A stretch of 64,000 nucleotides of DNA. It comes from Lachnospiraceae bacterium (GTDB taxonomy: Bacteria; Bacillota; Clostridia; Lachnospirales; Lachnospiraceae). Made by a program: the position numbers and the translations under genes. Numbering within the stretch: position 1 is the first letter of the stretch; every line of letters begins with the position of its first letter. Of this stretch, positions 51,540 to 59,376 are shown piece after piece. The DNA is taken from positions 97,737 to 161,736 of the forward strand of contig CAJTEM010000009.1 of assembly GCA_910575255.1 (NCBI GenBank). Direction: 5' to 3'. The notes beneath the pieces were generated by a model that was not told the origin of the DNA, ran no database searches, and saw only the letters and a list, made by a program, of their open reading frames with translations.

Positions 51540-52135
51540 ACCAATGCCATCTTTTCCAAAAATTGTTCGACAAGAAATACGCTTTTGCAAATATAATCTG
51601 CCATTCTCATCACCATGGACAGACGTACACTTTGCAACATCAGCGGATCATAGCTTCCATAACCTCCGACAATACCCGTGATAAAAATATCCCCCACCGC
51701 TTCGAGATCCTTACACACTCCCAATCCCGGCCGCAGAGATCCCCTGCCCAGTGTGATGCAGCCAACGTGATCCTGATTCCCTACCGAGGCATCAACCGCC
51801 ACAATCACATGATTAGGATACTTAACACGGATCCGGGCCATCGACTGTTCCAGGTTCATGGCATGTACGGGCCGCTCCAGTGTCCCCATGATCTGAAGCC
51901 TGCGAACCTGCTGCTCCTTCAGCTTATATCCGATCAGCGGCCCCAGACTGTCTCCGGTAGAACGGTCCGTGCCGATGCAAAGCACCAGCACCCCCTCCTT
52001 TTTCTCCTCCTCCATGACCTCTCCGATCATTTCATGAAGTGTCCAGGCGAATTCTTCGATCTCAAAACCGCTCTCCGAGTCAAAATAGTAGATTTTTCGT
52101 CCCGTCTTCCATTTTCTGCACCAACCTGTCTTCAT
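51536..52135 (-). CDS. yyaC: YyaC-type spore protease-like protein
   Basis: Member of the YyaC/GPR-like sporulation family, in Bacillus made in the forespore; role unknown. It has 199 residues. Marks: VLCIGTDRSTGDSLGPLIGY (nucleophile-like Asp/Ser loop), GTLERPVHAMNLEQSMARI, IVAVDASVGNQDHVGCITLG, RGSLRPGLGVCKDLEAVGD and ITGIVGGYGSYDPLMLQS. ATG at 52135 with AGGACGGT before it. Element cluster E3-E5-E2-E4 lies just upstream, where its promoter should be. Confidence 0.88.
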   Translation of the reverse strand: MKTGWCRKWKTGRKIYYFDSESGFEIEEFAWTLHEMIGEVMEEEKKEGVLVLCIGTDRSTGDSLGPLIGYKLKEQQVRRLQIMGTLERPVHAMNLEQSMARIRVKYPNHVIVAVDASVGNQDHVGCITLGRGSLRPGLGVCKDLEAVGDIFITGIVGGYGSYDPLMLQSVRLSMVMRMADYICKSVFLVEQFLEKMALV

Positions 52136-52233
52136 ACCGTCCTGCCTGTACTCTTTTTGTTATTTCTATTATAAGCACACGGCAGAGATTTTATACATCT
52201 CGAATCCAGCGGTCAGATCTCTGGCACGATGCC

Positions 52234-52308
52234 GCTCCCTCATTCATGTCAAATCTTCCGCAAATTGTGACGCGCATCTGCCAGAAAACAACTTTCAAAC
52301 ACGCTCCA
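52234..52308. repeat. Partial copy of element E3
   Basis: GCAAATTGTGACGCGCATCT and CTTTCAAACACGCTCCAG; about 75 bases match 42259-42334. Cut on the right by E5. Confidence 0.7.
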
Positions 52309-52361
52309 GTGCTCCATTCAGACAGAAATCAGAGTTGTGAGCTGCATGATTTGTACCAGTG
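52309..52361. repeat. Partial copy of element E5
   Basis: GTGCTCCATTCAGACAGAAA to GCATGATTTGTACCAGTGC matches the left 53 bases of 44706-44865. Its right part is cut where E2 begins (GTGCTAGTATAACCC). Confidence 0.75.
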
Positions 52362-52527
52362 CTAGTATAACCCGTTTTAAATAACCTTCCGTTTCGCCAG
52401 TCTGCTTTCCCGATAGCACAGAGGGAAAATGCTCAACGTAGCCCCACTACGCCTCCGCTTTTCCCTCTGCACTCTCGGAAAAGTATCCTTGCCGAAACAG
52501 AAAGGTATTTAAAACGGGTTATACTAG
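52362..52527. repeat. MITE-like element E2, copy 2
   Basis: 166 bases, by eye the exact reverse complement of copy 1 at 44865-45030. Perfect outer ends CTAGTATAACCCGTTTTAAA and TTTAAAACGGGTTATACTAG. Confidence 0.85.
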
Positions 52528-52655
52528 TACATCGATGCATTAATTCTCGAGTAACCAGCACTCGCTGTTTACGCCATTGCTGCGTTGGTCTGCGCTCCGC
52601 TTCGGTCCGTGCTAAACGTGTGCCACTGGCACACAGCACCGTCAGTCAACGAAGC
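52528..52655. repeat. Partial copy of element E4
   Basis: TACATCGATGCATTAATTCT ... CACCGTCAGTCAACGA; about 110 bases match 40969-41082 with few differences. Confidence 0.75.
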
Positions 52656-52704
52656 AGATGGAAATTTAGACAAGTGAAACATATGGTTAATTGGTGTGGG
52701 TCAG

Positions 52705-53808
52705 TCAATTGACGACTACATTCTTCCTCTCCTGATAAACAGTGATCGCTTCACTCACATTCGAGGCCATTCCCTCCTGCACAATCCCACACAGCTCTGC
52801 AATCCTCTGAGAATCCATGAATTCCCTGCCCAGCCAGGTCCCATAATGTTCTGTCACATACAGACGCTTTTCTTTAACCTGCTGCGTAATCTGCCGCAGT
52901 TCCTCATTCGTCTGCTGATGCTCCTGTTGCAGCTGATCCAGCTTTGCCTTGTGGTTATGTTCGATCTCATCAGCAAGAATATTCCTGGTCACGGTCTCAA
53001 AAGCATTCAGCGCATCCTTCTGCTTTGTCGCCATATCCGTCAGCTCTTGTTGCAAACGGGCAATCTCATCGTCATATTTCTCCAGATTGTACAAGGATTC
53101 ATTCCGATCCTTCCGGATGCCAGAAGTAATCTTCCGGATCCTTTTCCGGTTTGCCAGGATCTGATCCTGGATCTTTCTTCCTTCTCGCAGAGTTTCCATA
53201 TACAAGAGCTTGGTCCGGTTCCCCAACGCAATGTAACTGCCGCCGAACAGCAGAATATCGGCAATATAAATCAGCACCAGATGCAAGGTCTTGCGTTCCG
53301 GTATCAGAAGATACACCCCATATGGCACTGCCAAAAAAAGGATCAGAATATAAACAAACAGCTGCAAATACTCCATGACATGGCGGGGAAAGTAAAGTCT
53401 GTAATACAAAGCGCTCTGACAGTATCCTGGCACATGATTCTGTCGCATCATCATCTTCAGCTGCGCCTTTAGATCCTGAATCTCTCGATGAAACACAGCA
53501 GTCTCCTCCTGAATACGCCCCTTGACACCCTCACTCCTGGCCTTTTCCCGTCTGCTGCGTGCTTTTTTCAACAGATCGTGTATCTTGCTTATCTCCTTCT
53601 CATAGGTAGAACGGATCTCTTCCCGGCGGTTTTTCACGGTTTTCTGGATCGTATCAGTCATCAGCCTTTTCTCGTTCTCCAGACTCTCTTCCAGCCGCTC
53701 CTCTGTCTGATTGAGCTGCTTTTCCTGTTCCTCCAGCAGCGCCAGTTCATCCAGGGTATCCCTAGCCCCATTGAGAAACTGCAGGCATTCCTCCTTGGTC
53801 TGTACCAT
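52705..53808 (-). CDS. Coiled-coil protein with a central membrane hairpin, unknown function
   Basis: 367 residues. Long N-terminal coiled coil (about 15-125, EEQEKQLNQTEERLEESLEN), two close spans (about 145-195, YLQLFVYILILFLAVPYGVY and LVLIYIADILLFGGSYIALG), then a second coiled coil (205-330) and a short tail. Both coils would face the cytoplasm. Not recognised as a named family; a structural or division-linked role is only a guess. Ribosome site GGAGGATCGGATAT; promoter TTGTCG-N17-TAAACT at 53889-53917, divergent from the gene at 54030. Confidence 0.75.
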   Translation of the reverse strand: MVQTKEECLQFLNGARDTLDELALLEEQEKQLNQTEERLEESLENEKRLMTDTIQKTVKNRREEIRSTYEKEISKIHDLLKKARSRREKARSEGVKGRIQEETAVFHREIQDLKAQLKMMMRQNHVPGYCQSALYYRLYFPRHVMEYLQLFVYILILFLAVPYGVYLLIPERKTLHLVLIYIADILLFGGSYIALGNRTKLLYMETLREGRKIQDQILANRKRIRKITSGIRKDRNESLYNLEKYDDEIARLQQELTDMATKQKDALNAFETVTRNILADEIEHNHKAKLDQLQQEHQQTNEELRQITQQVKEKRLYVTEHYGTWLGREFMDSQRIAELCGIVQEGMASNVSEAITVYQERKNVVVN

Positions 53809-53888
53809 ATATCCGATCCTCCTTTTTTCCTTCTTTCTTTTGAGCTTTTCTTTCTTCTGATTTCCTCTGGCAACCTGTTATTACTCTT

Positions 53889-53917
53889 AGTTTACTACAG
53901 AATACACACCTCGACAA
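53889..53917 (-). promoter_or_regulatory. Promoter of the coiled-coil membrane protein gene
   Basis: Minus strand TTGTCG (53912-53917), 17-base spacer, TAAACT (53889-53894). Confidence 0.5.
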
Positions 53918-53939
53918 GGACTATCGCTAAAAGAATCCC

Positions 53940-53968
53940 TTTACACGGCCGCAGAAATCGCTTATACT
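53940..53968 (+). promoter_or_regulatory. Promoter of the 89-residue gene
   Basis: TTTACA (53940-53945), 17-base spacer, TATACT (53963-53968), 61 bases before the ATG at 54030. Confidence 0.65.
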
Positions 53969-54029
53969 TTTTTAATCCGGCCGACATGCAAGTTACCGGT
54001 CTCATGAATTCATGAATGGAGGAATCCTT

Positions 54030-54299
54030 ATGTTCCGTATGTGGGGGAAAATCTGGAAAGACAATCATTTGCTTCAGGATACCGTCGTCTGTATCACAGA
54101 TTACCGCCTGTCCCGTACTGCCATGGTCTTTCAGGCTCTGGACGACATCTGTTACAAATTTGATTTGAGTAAGCCCATCTGGCTGGATGCCAATATTTCG
54201 GAATTCCAGAGAGTTTCCAAAACCCGGTTTACCCAGGATAGCTTTATCGAAACTATCCCTTTTGATTTTCTGGAACTGCAGGTAATTGAAGAACCGTAA
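54030..54299 (+). CDS. Conserved-looking 89-residue protein, unknown function
   Basis: Starts MFRMWGKIWKDNHLLQDTVV at 54030 after GGAGGAATCCTT, which decides the start over an in-frame ATG 18 bases upstream. No membrane segment. Mixed alpha/beta composition (VVCITDYRLSRTAMVFQALD, IPFDFLELQVIEEP). I do not recognise a domain. Its own promoter and a terminator make it a separate unit. It converges on the gene at 54373. Confidence 0.75.
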   Translation: MFRMWGKIWKDNHLLQDTVVCITDYRLSRTAMVFQALDDICYKFDLSKPIWLDANISEFQRVSKTRFTQDSFIETIPFDFLELQVIEEP

Positions 54300-54305
54300 C
54301 AACCC

Positions 54306-54351
54306 AAAAACAGAGGGCATCTGTCTCCCTTCCGGAAGCATCTGCCCTCTG
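54306..54351. terminator. Bidirectional terminator
   Basis: CAGAGGGCA (54311-54319) pairs with TGCCCTCTG (54343-54351), with TTTTTGG after it on the minus strand and CCTTTTAC on the plus strand. It lies between two convergent genes. Confidence 0.7.
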
Positions 54352-54372
54352 ACTGACCTTTTACACCATTTT

Positions 54373-55389
54373 TTATATCAGATATTCCTTCAAAATATCT
54401 CCGATCAGCTGAACCTCGTCCGGCCCCAGCTCTTTCAACCAGCTCTCATCCCCCTCCTTTCCCTTTTCCCGACTGGCTGCGATCTGTTCGAGGCTCCGTT
54501 TCAGATAGTCAACATCCCGGATTTTCCCGTGCGGATCGCTGCCAGCTTCGGCTGCAACAGCAGATTCCTTTCTTGCGTTCCTGCCATTTTTTCTGCTGCT
54601 TCCGGCTGCTGCCCTTGCGCCCCGATATTCTGTACGCCCGTCTTGACCGGCTCGCTCGGCCTGCCCGATATTCTCAGCCTGTCCGGCCCGTTCTCCCTGC
54701 GCCGCATTCTCCTCCTGTGCAGCTGTTCCTTCCTTTTGTCCCTGCATCTCAGTCATCGCAGCCTGTCCGCCGTCCATTACACTCATCTTGCGTTCGGAAG
54801 AATTTCCCCGCTCTCTCAGTCGGTTAAAGCTTCTGACCTTGGCTCTGGGCGAATCCGCCCCATTCTCCTCTGACAGATTCCGCTCCAACCTCGGGCAAAG
54901 CACATTTTCCAGATAATCCTGCAGAATAGCTGCCAGCAGTTCCCGCCTTCCGCCTGCAGCCCCATTATCAAACAGCATAGTCAGCATAGCCATCAGCACC
55001 GAGCCCCCGCCATACATAACCACATAAAATGTATCCAGACGATACCAATAAGAGAAAAATGCCGCTGTACCGCCCACCAGCAGACACAGCCATGTCAGCT
55101 GCAGGGACACATTCGCCCAACCGGCCAGAGTCATCCCCCGAAACCGGAGCTCACACAGCTGATGATCCAGCCAGGCACCTCTGTCCTGCAATCCCTGATT
55201 GATTCGGTATGCATTCTCGGTTCTTTGCCTCAGCTCTCTGAGACTTTTATTCTTGGTAGCAGCCATATTGGCACTTTCTTTAATCAGTCTTTTGTAAAGG
55301 TTTTTGGTCATTACCCGGGTAAATATTCCCAGGAGACAGATGCCGGCCAGCACATAGAGCGCCTGTCCTGTTTCTAATAATTGCAGCAT
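54373..55389 (-). CDS. Membrane protein with a low-complexity tail, unknown function
   Basis: 338 residues. Spans at about 10-28 and a pair at about 90-145 (WANVSLQLTWLCLLVGGTAA, TFYVVMYGGGSVLMAMLTML). Between lies RELRQRTENAYRINQGLQDRGAWLDHQLCELRFRG. The second half (about 180-300) is Ala/Glu/Gly/Gln-rich low complexity, ending in a short ordered stretch GPDEVQLIGDILKEYLI. Such tails suggest a flexible cytoplasmic or external linker. No family recognised. Ribosome site GGGGAGCTGTTTTT. Confidence 0.7.
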   Translation of the reverse strand: MLQLLETGQALYVLAGICLLGIFTRVMTKNLYKRLIKESANMAATKNKSLRELRQRTENAYRINQGLQDRGAWLDHQLCELRFRGMTLAGWANVSLQLTWLCLLVGGTAAFFSYWYRLDTFYVVMYGGGSVLMAMLTMLFDNGAAGGRRELLAAILQDYLENVLCPRLERNLSEENGADSPRAKVRSFNRLRERGNSSERKMSVMDGGQAAMTEMQGQKEGTAAQEENAAQGERAGQAENIGQAERAGQDGRTEYRGARAAAGSSRKNGRNARKESAVAAEAGSDPHGKIRDVDYLKRSLEQIAASREKGKEGDESWLKELGPDEVQLIGDILKEYLI

Positions 55390-55528
55390 AAAAACAGCTC
55401 CCCTTTCTTTCCTGAATTATTCAAACAGCTATCATTATAGCCATCCGAATGCATTTTGAAAAGTTCAGGGAGCCTAGAATCGTTCGTCAAAGTTCACCTA
55501 AATTCGATTGTGAAGTTCATGCCGAATC

Positions 55529-56221
55529 TTAACATGCCCTGATCAGCGCCCGGGTCAGATTCACACTGTGTACAATTGCCAGCCGCTCAAACTCCTCATA
55601 ATCCATCTGTGCACTGTCATCCGCCTTATCGGAAATCGCCCGCACAATCAGGAATGGAACCTGATTCAGATAAGCCGCCTGGGCAATTGCTGCTCCTTCC
55701 ATCTCCGTGCACGCTCCGCCAAATGTCTTTGTCAGCCATGTCTTCTTTTCTTTCGAAGATACGAACTGGTCCCCTGTCAGTACACGCCCCTCATGGACCC
55801 GAATGTCAGAATTAACCTTAAGGCAGCATTCTGCTGCTATCTCTCTCAGCTTCCGGTCCGCCTCAAAGGCCAGCACCCCCATCTGGGGAATCTGTCCCAA
55901 CGGATAGGAAAACTGTGTAGCGTCCACGTCATGCTGCACAGCATCCGTAGCCAACACCAGATCCCCAATATCAATCTCCGCTTTCAGAGAACCTGCAATT
56001 CCGGTATTCACAATGCCTTCCACACCAAACCGATCCACAAGAATCTGTACACAAACCGCCGCGTTAACCTTGCCGACACCGGAACGGACAACCACCGCCT
56101 CCTTGCCCTGAATCGTTCCTTTATAAAAATCCATACCAGCAACAGAGATGATCTCTGGCTGCGCCATCTCCTTCTTCAGCTGCTCTACCTCTTCTGCCAT
56201 TGCACCAATAATTCCCAGCAT
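55529..56221 (-). CDS. mtnN: 5'-methylthioadenosine/S-adenosylhomocysteine nucleosidase
   Basis: Cleaves MTA and SAH to adenine plus the thio-ribose, recycling methylation and polyamine by-products. It has 230 residues starting MLGIIGAMAEEVEQLKKEMA (catalytic Glu region). Further marks: VVVRSGVGKVNAAVCVQILV, VNTGIAGSLKAEIDIGDLVL, TEMEGAAIAQAAYLNQVPFL (substrate-binding Met-Glu) and VRAISDKADDSAQMDYEEF (catalytic Asp). Start at 56221 follows GGAGGTTCTT; the frame continues upstream into the family A repeat, which I reject as coding. Confidence 0.95.
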   Translation of the reverse strand: MLGIIGAMAEEVEQLKKEMAQPEIISVAGMDFYKGTIQGKEAVVVRSGVGKVNAAVCVQILVDRFGVEGIVNTGIAGSLKAEIDIGDLVLATDAVQHDVDATQFSYPLGQIPQMGVLAFEADRKLREIAAECCLKVNSDIRVHEGRVLTGDQFVSSKEKKTWLTKTFGGACTEMEGAAIAQAAYLNQVPFLIVRAISDKADDSAQMDYEEFERLAIVHSVNLTRALIRAC

Positions 56222-56246
56222 AAGAACCTCCGCTTTCTTTTCGTTC

Positions 56247-56397
56247 CTGTTCACACCCAATGTCAGTTAGTTTAAACGTTCCAAAAGGTAGGCCAGGGAA
56301 ACGGGGAAGAGCAGCCATCGGAAAGGGTCTGCTCTTCCCGTTTCCCTGGCTGTGTATCGCGATCCCTTAACTTACTGACATTGCCTGTGAACAGTAA
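56247..56397. repeat. Palindromic repeat, family A
   Basis: Outer arms TGTTCACACCCAATGTCAG / CTGACATTGCCTGTGAACA; inner arms GGCCAGGGAAACGGGGAAGA and TCTTCCCGTTTCCCTGGC-type. Contains TTCCAAAAGGTAGGCC, the family phrase. A solo half is at 3226 and a related copy at 15856. Confidence 0.75.
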
Positions 56398-56437
56398 CCC
56401 TTTTTCTTACCGTTTAAGTATACCACAAATAATGCCC

Positions 56438-56467
56438 TTGACAATCCCTTTCTCCTGTGACTATAAT
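56438..56467 (+). promoter_or_regulatory. Promoter of the TSCPD gene
   Basis: TTGACA (56438-56443), 18-base spacer, TATAAT (56462-56467). Confidence 0.8.
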
Positions 56468-56505
56468 GAAGAATAAATTTCTTTTTAAAATCGGAGGATA
56501 AAATC

Positions 56506-56763
56506 ATGGTATATAAAACACGCAATGTCTGTTCCAGAGAAATCCACTTTGATGTCAAGGATCACAAGCTTACCAATCTGCAGTATATTGGCGGCTGTTC
56601 CGGCAACACGCAGGGTATCGCCCGACTGGTGGAGGGGATGGATATCAGTGAAGTGATCCGGCGCCTGGAGGGAACCCGTTGCGGCTTCAAGCCTACTTCC
56701 TGTCCGGACCAGCTCGCCCTGGCATTGAAAGAATATGAGAAGACTGTCTCTGCCGACCGTTAA
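56506..56763 (+). CDS. TSCPD domain-containing protein
   Basis: 85 residues starting MVYKTRNVCSREIHFDVKDH, with the family phrases YIGGCSGNTQGIARLVEGMD, RLEGTRCGFKPTSCPDQLAL (TSCPD motif). The same domain ends some class II ribonucleotide reductases, where cysteines hold a metal; the small free-standing form is common in Clostridia and of unknown role. Ribosome site GGAGGATAAAATC, own promoter. Confidence 0.9.
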   Translation: MVYKTRNVCSREIHFDVKDHKLTNLQYIGGCSGNTQGIARLVEGMDISEVIRRLEGTRCGFKPTSCPDQLALALKEYEKTVSADR

Positions 56764-56792
56764 TACGGCCGGCAGGAGTGCCTTTTGTCCCT

Positions 56793-57340
56793 CTACTGAC
56801 CGTTCAGATACTCCATGATCCCCATATGGATCGTCCATGCCAGCCGTTCCTGGTATTCCTCGGCATTCAAAGCCGCCGCCTCCTTCCAGTTAGAAAGGAA
56901 TCCGCATTCCACGATCACGATCGGCTGCTTTACATGCAAAAGCAGATAATAATTCCCGTTCGGCTTTGCCAGACGTTTGTTCTTATCCCCCAGCACATAA
57001 TCAAACCGTTGCTGCAGAATCTCCGCCAGCCGTTTCCCTTTTTCCGAATCCTTATAATAGAACACCTGACCGCCAGAAATCTGCTCCTCATGATAACTGT
57101 TCTGGTGGATACTCACTACCAGCTCTGGCCGGGTCTTATTGATCAGTTCACAGCGATTTTTCATATCTGCCATCTTCTTGCTGCTATCCTTTTCCCCGTA
57201 GAGTCCTCTGTCCGCCTCCCGGGTCATGACGACTGTAACATCAGACGCCTCCAGATAGTGTTTCAGCTTCCGGGCAATCTCCAGATTGATATCTTTTTCC
57301 AGACTTCCGTCCACGCCCACCTTGCCGGGATCATTTCCTC
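56793..57340 (-). pseudogene. N-acetylmuramoyl-L-alanine amidase (Amidase_3), 5' truncated
   Basis: The frame reads GHGGNDPGKVGVDGSLEKDI onward to the end YLNGQ. Zinc-site residues of Amidase_3 remain: His of GHGG, Glu of SLEKDIN, His of VVSIHQNSYH and the catalytic Glu of IVIVECGFLSNW. But the residues before GHGG are LFGLFPPP, not the family I-D-P, and the frame has no ATG upstream, only a stop at 57427; the first normal start is a GTG at 57320 inside the domain. The signal peptide and first strand are gone. The break abuts the Rpn gene. Probably a broken wall hydrolase. Confidence 0.65.
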
Positions 57341-57415
57341 CATGTCCAGGAGGCGGGAACAGACCAAAAAGGATAGGGATGGAGCAGCCATACCAGGAAC
57401 ATGCCCGGTAAATCC

Positions 57416-58273
57416 CTACGCCAGTTCCTTAATGGTATCGAGCGGTAACTCTGTAGCCTCCGCTATATCTTCTAAAGACATTTTTCCTAACTTTAATAAA
57501 TGGACAGCTGTTTTTTTGGCTTTATTTTGTTCTGCTTCATAACGCTCACTCTTAATATAAGACCGCATAACTTCTTCTTCATTATACAAACTCATCATAA
57601 TTGAAACAACCTCCTTTTCCCTATCTTCCAGATATTCACGCAATACATTCCTGCCTTTGCAGATGCGGATCGTTTCTGTAATGGCTTTCTTTGTTCTGCC
57701 ATATTTTATCCTCTGTTCATCATACACCTTTGAAAATGTGATATACTGATTGATAATACTGTTGGTATCGCTTTCACAAATAACCTTGACCTTTATATCA
57801 ACAGCAATATCATCAGCACCGCAAAAAAACGCTTCTGATAAAGAAATTGTGTCAGGTATGTTTTTTTGATTACCCACATACACCACGTATAATTCGGGTC
57901 TTGGCATTTTAACTTTCTTACTCTTGTATAGGTTCTGGTTTGTACGCTCAAAATAATCATGGTATGTCTGCGCCAAATACAGTAATGCCCGAATAATAAT
58001 ATTCAATGTCCAGACTGACTGCGCTTCAACCAGGATAAAAATTTTTTCTCCATAGCTAAAGCCTAAGTCATTATAAAGGTTGTCGGTCAAAACATTCCTG
58101 AGCGTTATGTCAGTCAACTCATCCTCCGTTGCCGTTGTGTCCTCTGGATGAAGCGCCTGGTATAACTGTAATAGATATTTTTTCATTTTAAACAAATCAG
58201 AAAAAACGCTATCTTTAATCGTATATTTGGCAATCTTTTCCTCTGTTTCTTCTTGTTTCCTATTGTCCCGCAT
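57416..58273 (-). CDS. Rpn family recombination-promoting nuclease (PD-(D/E)XK)
   Basis: 285 residues starting MRDNRKQEETEEKIAKYTIK. The core fits the Rpn/PDDEXK transposase-like group: DSVFSDLFKMKKYLLQLYQA, TDITLRNVLTDNLYNDLGFS and the catalytic E-x-Q-S strand EKIFILVEAQSVWTLNIIIR, then PELYVVYVGNQ. The tail has a short helix pair KLGKMSLEDIAEATELPLDT (helix-turn-helix-like), typical of this group. Ribosome site GAGGTGATTAG. AT-richer than the housekeeping genes around it, which suits transfer. A decayed second 3' end lies at 59122. Confidence 0.85.
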   Translation of the reverse strand: MRDNRKQEETEEKIAKYTIKDSVFSDLFKMKKYLLQLYQALHPEDTTATEDELTDITLRNVLTDNLYNDLGFSYGEKIFILVEAQSVWTLNIIIRALLYLAQTYHDYFERTNQNLYKSKKVKMPRPELYVVYVGNQKNIPDTISLSEAFFCGADDIAVDIKVKVICESDTNSIINQYITFSKVYDEQRIKYGRTKKAITETIRICKGRNVLREYLEDREKEVVSIMMSLYNEEEVMRSYIKSERYEAEQNKAKKTAVHLLKLGKMSLEDIAEATELPLDTIKELA

Positions 58274-58321
58274 CTAATCACCTCAATTTCTTAACATCTG
58301 CAGCAGAAGATAGGAGATAGA

Positions 58322-58594
58322 TTACTCCTGCTGACATCCAGAACCATACAGCACTCTCAATCCCTCGTTTTTTAGCTCTGACAAATATACATCAGAATAT
58401 AAGCGGTTATTATATTCCCTGCTCCTGGCATAACAACGGACATAGATCCACTCGTCACAGCCACCGTCAATTAACTCCTCTTTATCTAAAACCAAGCTGT
58501 CGCATAACTCATGTTCTAATACCCAGGACACTAATGTGGTCTTATAAGGTTTGTCGAAATAAATAATCCCATTCTTTTCGCGCATTTCTGGCAT
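58322..58594 (-). CDS. Hypothetical protein, 90 residues, accessory region
   Basis: Starts MPEMREKNGIIYFDKPYKTT. No membrane segment and no motif I recognise; the sequence is mixed with VSWVLEHELCDSLVLDKEEL and IYVRCYARSREYNNRLYSDV. Ribosome site AAGGAGTGTGGGATAGCC. It lies 48 bases upstream of the Rpn gene and might be its partner. Confidence 0.55.
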   Translation of the reverse strand: MPEMREKNGIIYFDKPYKTTLVSWVLEHELCDSLVLDKEELIDGGCDEWIYVRCYARSREYNNRLYSDVYLSELKNEGLRVLYGSGCQQE

Positions 58595-58596
58595 GG

Positions 58597-58745
58597 CTAT
58601 CCCACACTCCTTTCTAACCCATCAAACTCCCCGCTGAACTTATAGACAATTTCAATATGCTTAACCTTTTTACAAGTGCCTACAAGCATTATATTTGGAT
58701 TTTTTCTGTAGATAGTATAATAGACTTCGAGCTGCATGGTTTCGC
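58597..58745 (-). pseudogene. Remnant 3' end of a serine recombinase gene
   Basis: The frame ends VKHIEIVYKFSGEFDG then LERSVG stop, matching the tail HIEIVYKFSEEFDG of the intact recombinase at 59377-61089, also at DNA level (ACTTATAGACAATTTCAATA). Upstream residues (MQLEVYYTIYRKNPNIMLVG) do not match the recombinase, so it is a hybrid remnant with no proper start. Confidence 0.6.
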
Positions 58746-58799
58746 GGTAAAAGATAATCTTTCCGAAGAAATTCCTCCTACAATTATGTGATTTTGTAT

Positions 58800-59027
58800 T
58801 TATGCTGCTTTGGTAAAATCAATAATGGCTAATTCGGTTAGCATATTTTTCATTTTAGCAATAATTGTTTCGATCTTTTGCATGGTACGACCATTTAAAT
58901 ATTCTTCTCCGCATTGACTGCATTTTGTACAAGGTACATTTTTAATGATGATATAACAACTGTTAACTTCTGTCATATAGGTAGTGGTCGATTTTTTTAC
59001 ATCGCCTTTACATGTAAAGCAAACCAT
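58800..59027 (-). CDS. YgiT-type zinc finger protein (MqsA-like antitoxin family)
   Basis: 75 residues starting MVCFTCKGDVKKSTTTYMTE. Two cysteine pairs, CFTC and CTKCSQCGEEY, form the YgiT zinc finger; the tail KIETIIAKMKNMLTELAIID is short, with no HTH domain as in full MqsA. Such proteins normally follow a DUF4258-type toxin gene; none is seen intact here, only remnants downstream and upstream. Ribosome site AAAGGAGATTTAATT. Either a solitary antitoxin or part of a mobile cassette. Confidence 0.75.
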   Translation of the reverse strand: MVCFTCKGDVKKSTTTYMTEVNSCYIIIKNVPCTKCSQCGEEYLNGRTMQKIETIIAKMKNMLTELAIIDFTKAA

Positions 59028-59121
59028 AATTAAATCTCCTTTCTGGTTTTGAAATCGGATGTCCATTTATTTCTATCAGGATAATATGCAGTTATAATCC
59101 TATTTCCAATTTCCATAAATC

Positions 59122-59320
59122 CCTACACCAGTTCCTTAATAACATCGAGCGGTAACTCTGTAGCCTCCGCTATATCTTCTAAAGACATTTTTCCTAACTT
59201 TAATAAATGAATAGCTGTTTTTTTGCTTTATTTTGTTCTGCTTCGTAACGCTCACTCTTAATATAAGACCGCATAACTTCTTCATCATACAAACTCATCA
59301 TAATTGAAACAACCTCTATA
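59122..59320 (-). pseudogene. Decayed 3' end of a second Rpn gene
   Basis: About 195 bases match 57413-57610 (the Rpn 3' end), including TAAATCCCTACRCCAGTTCC at the boundary. A one-base loss (TTTTTTTGCTTT for TTTTTTTGGCTTT) breaks the frame. The match stops near 59320, before the recombinase. Confidence 0.75.
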
Positions 59321-59376
59321 TAAGTATAACATTCTGCCTGGTGTATTGCAAGTCATCTAAAATCTTACCGACACGC

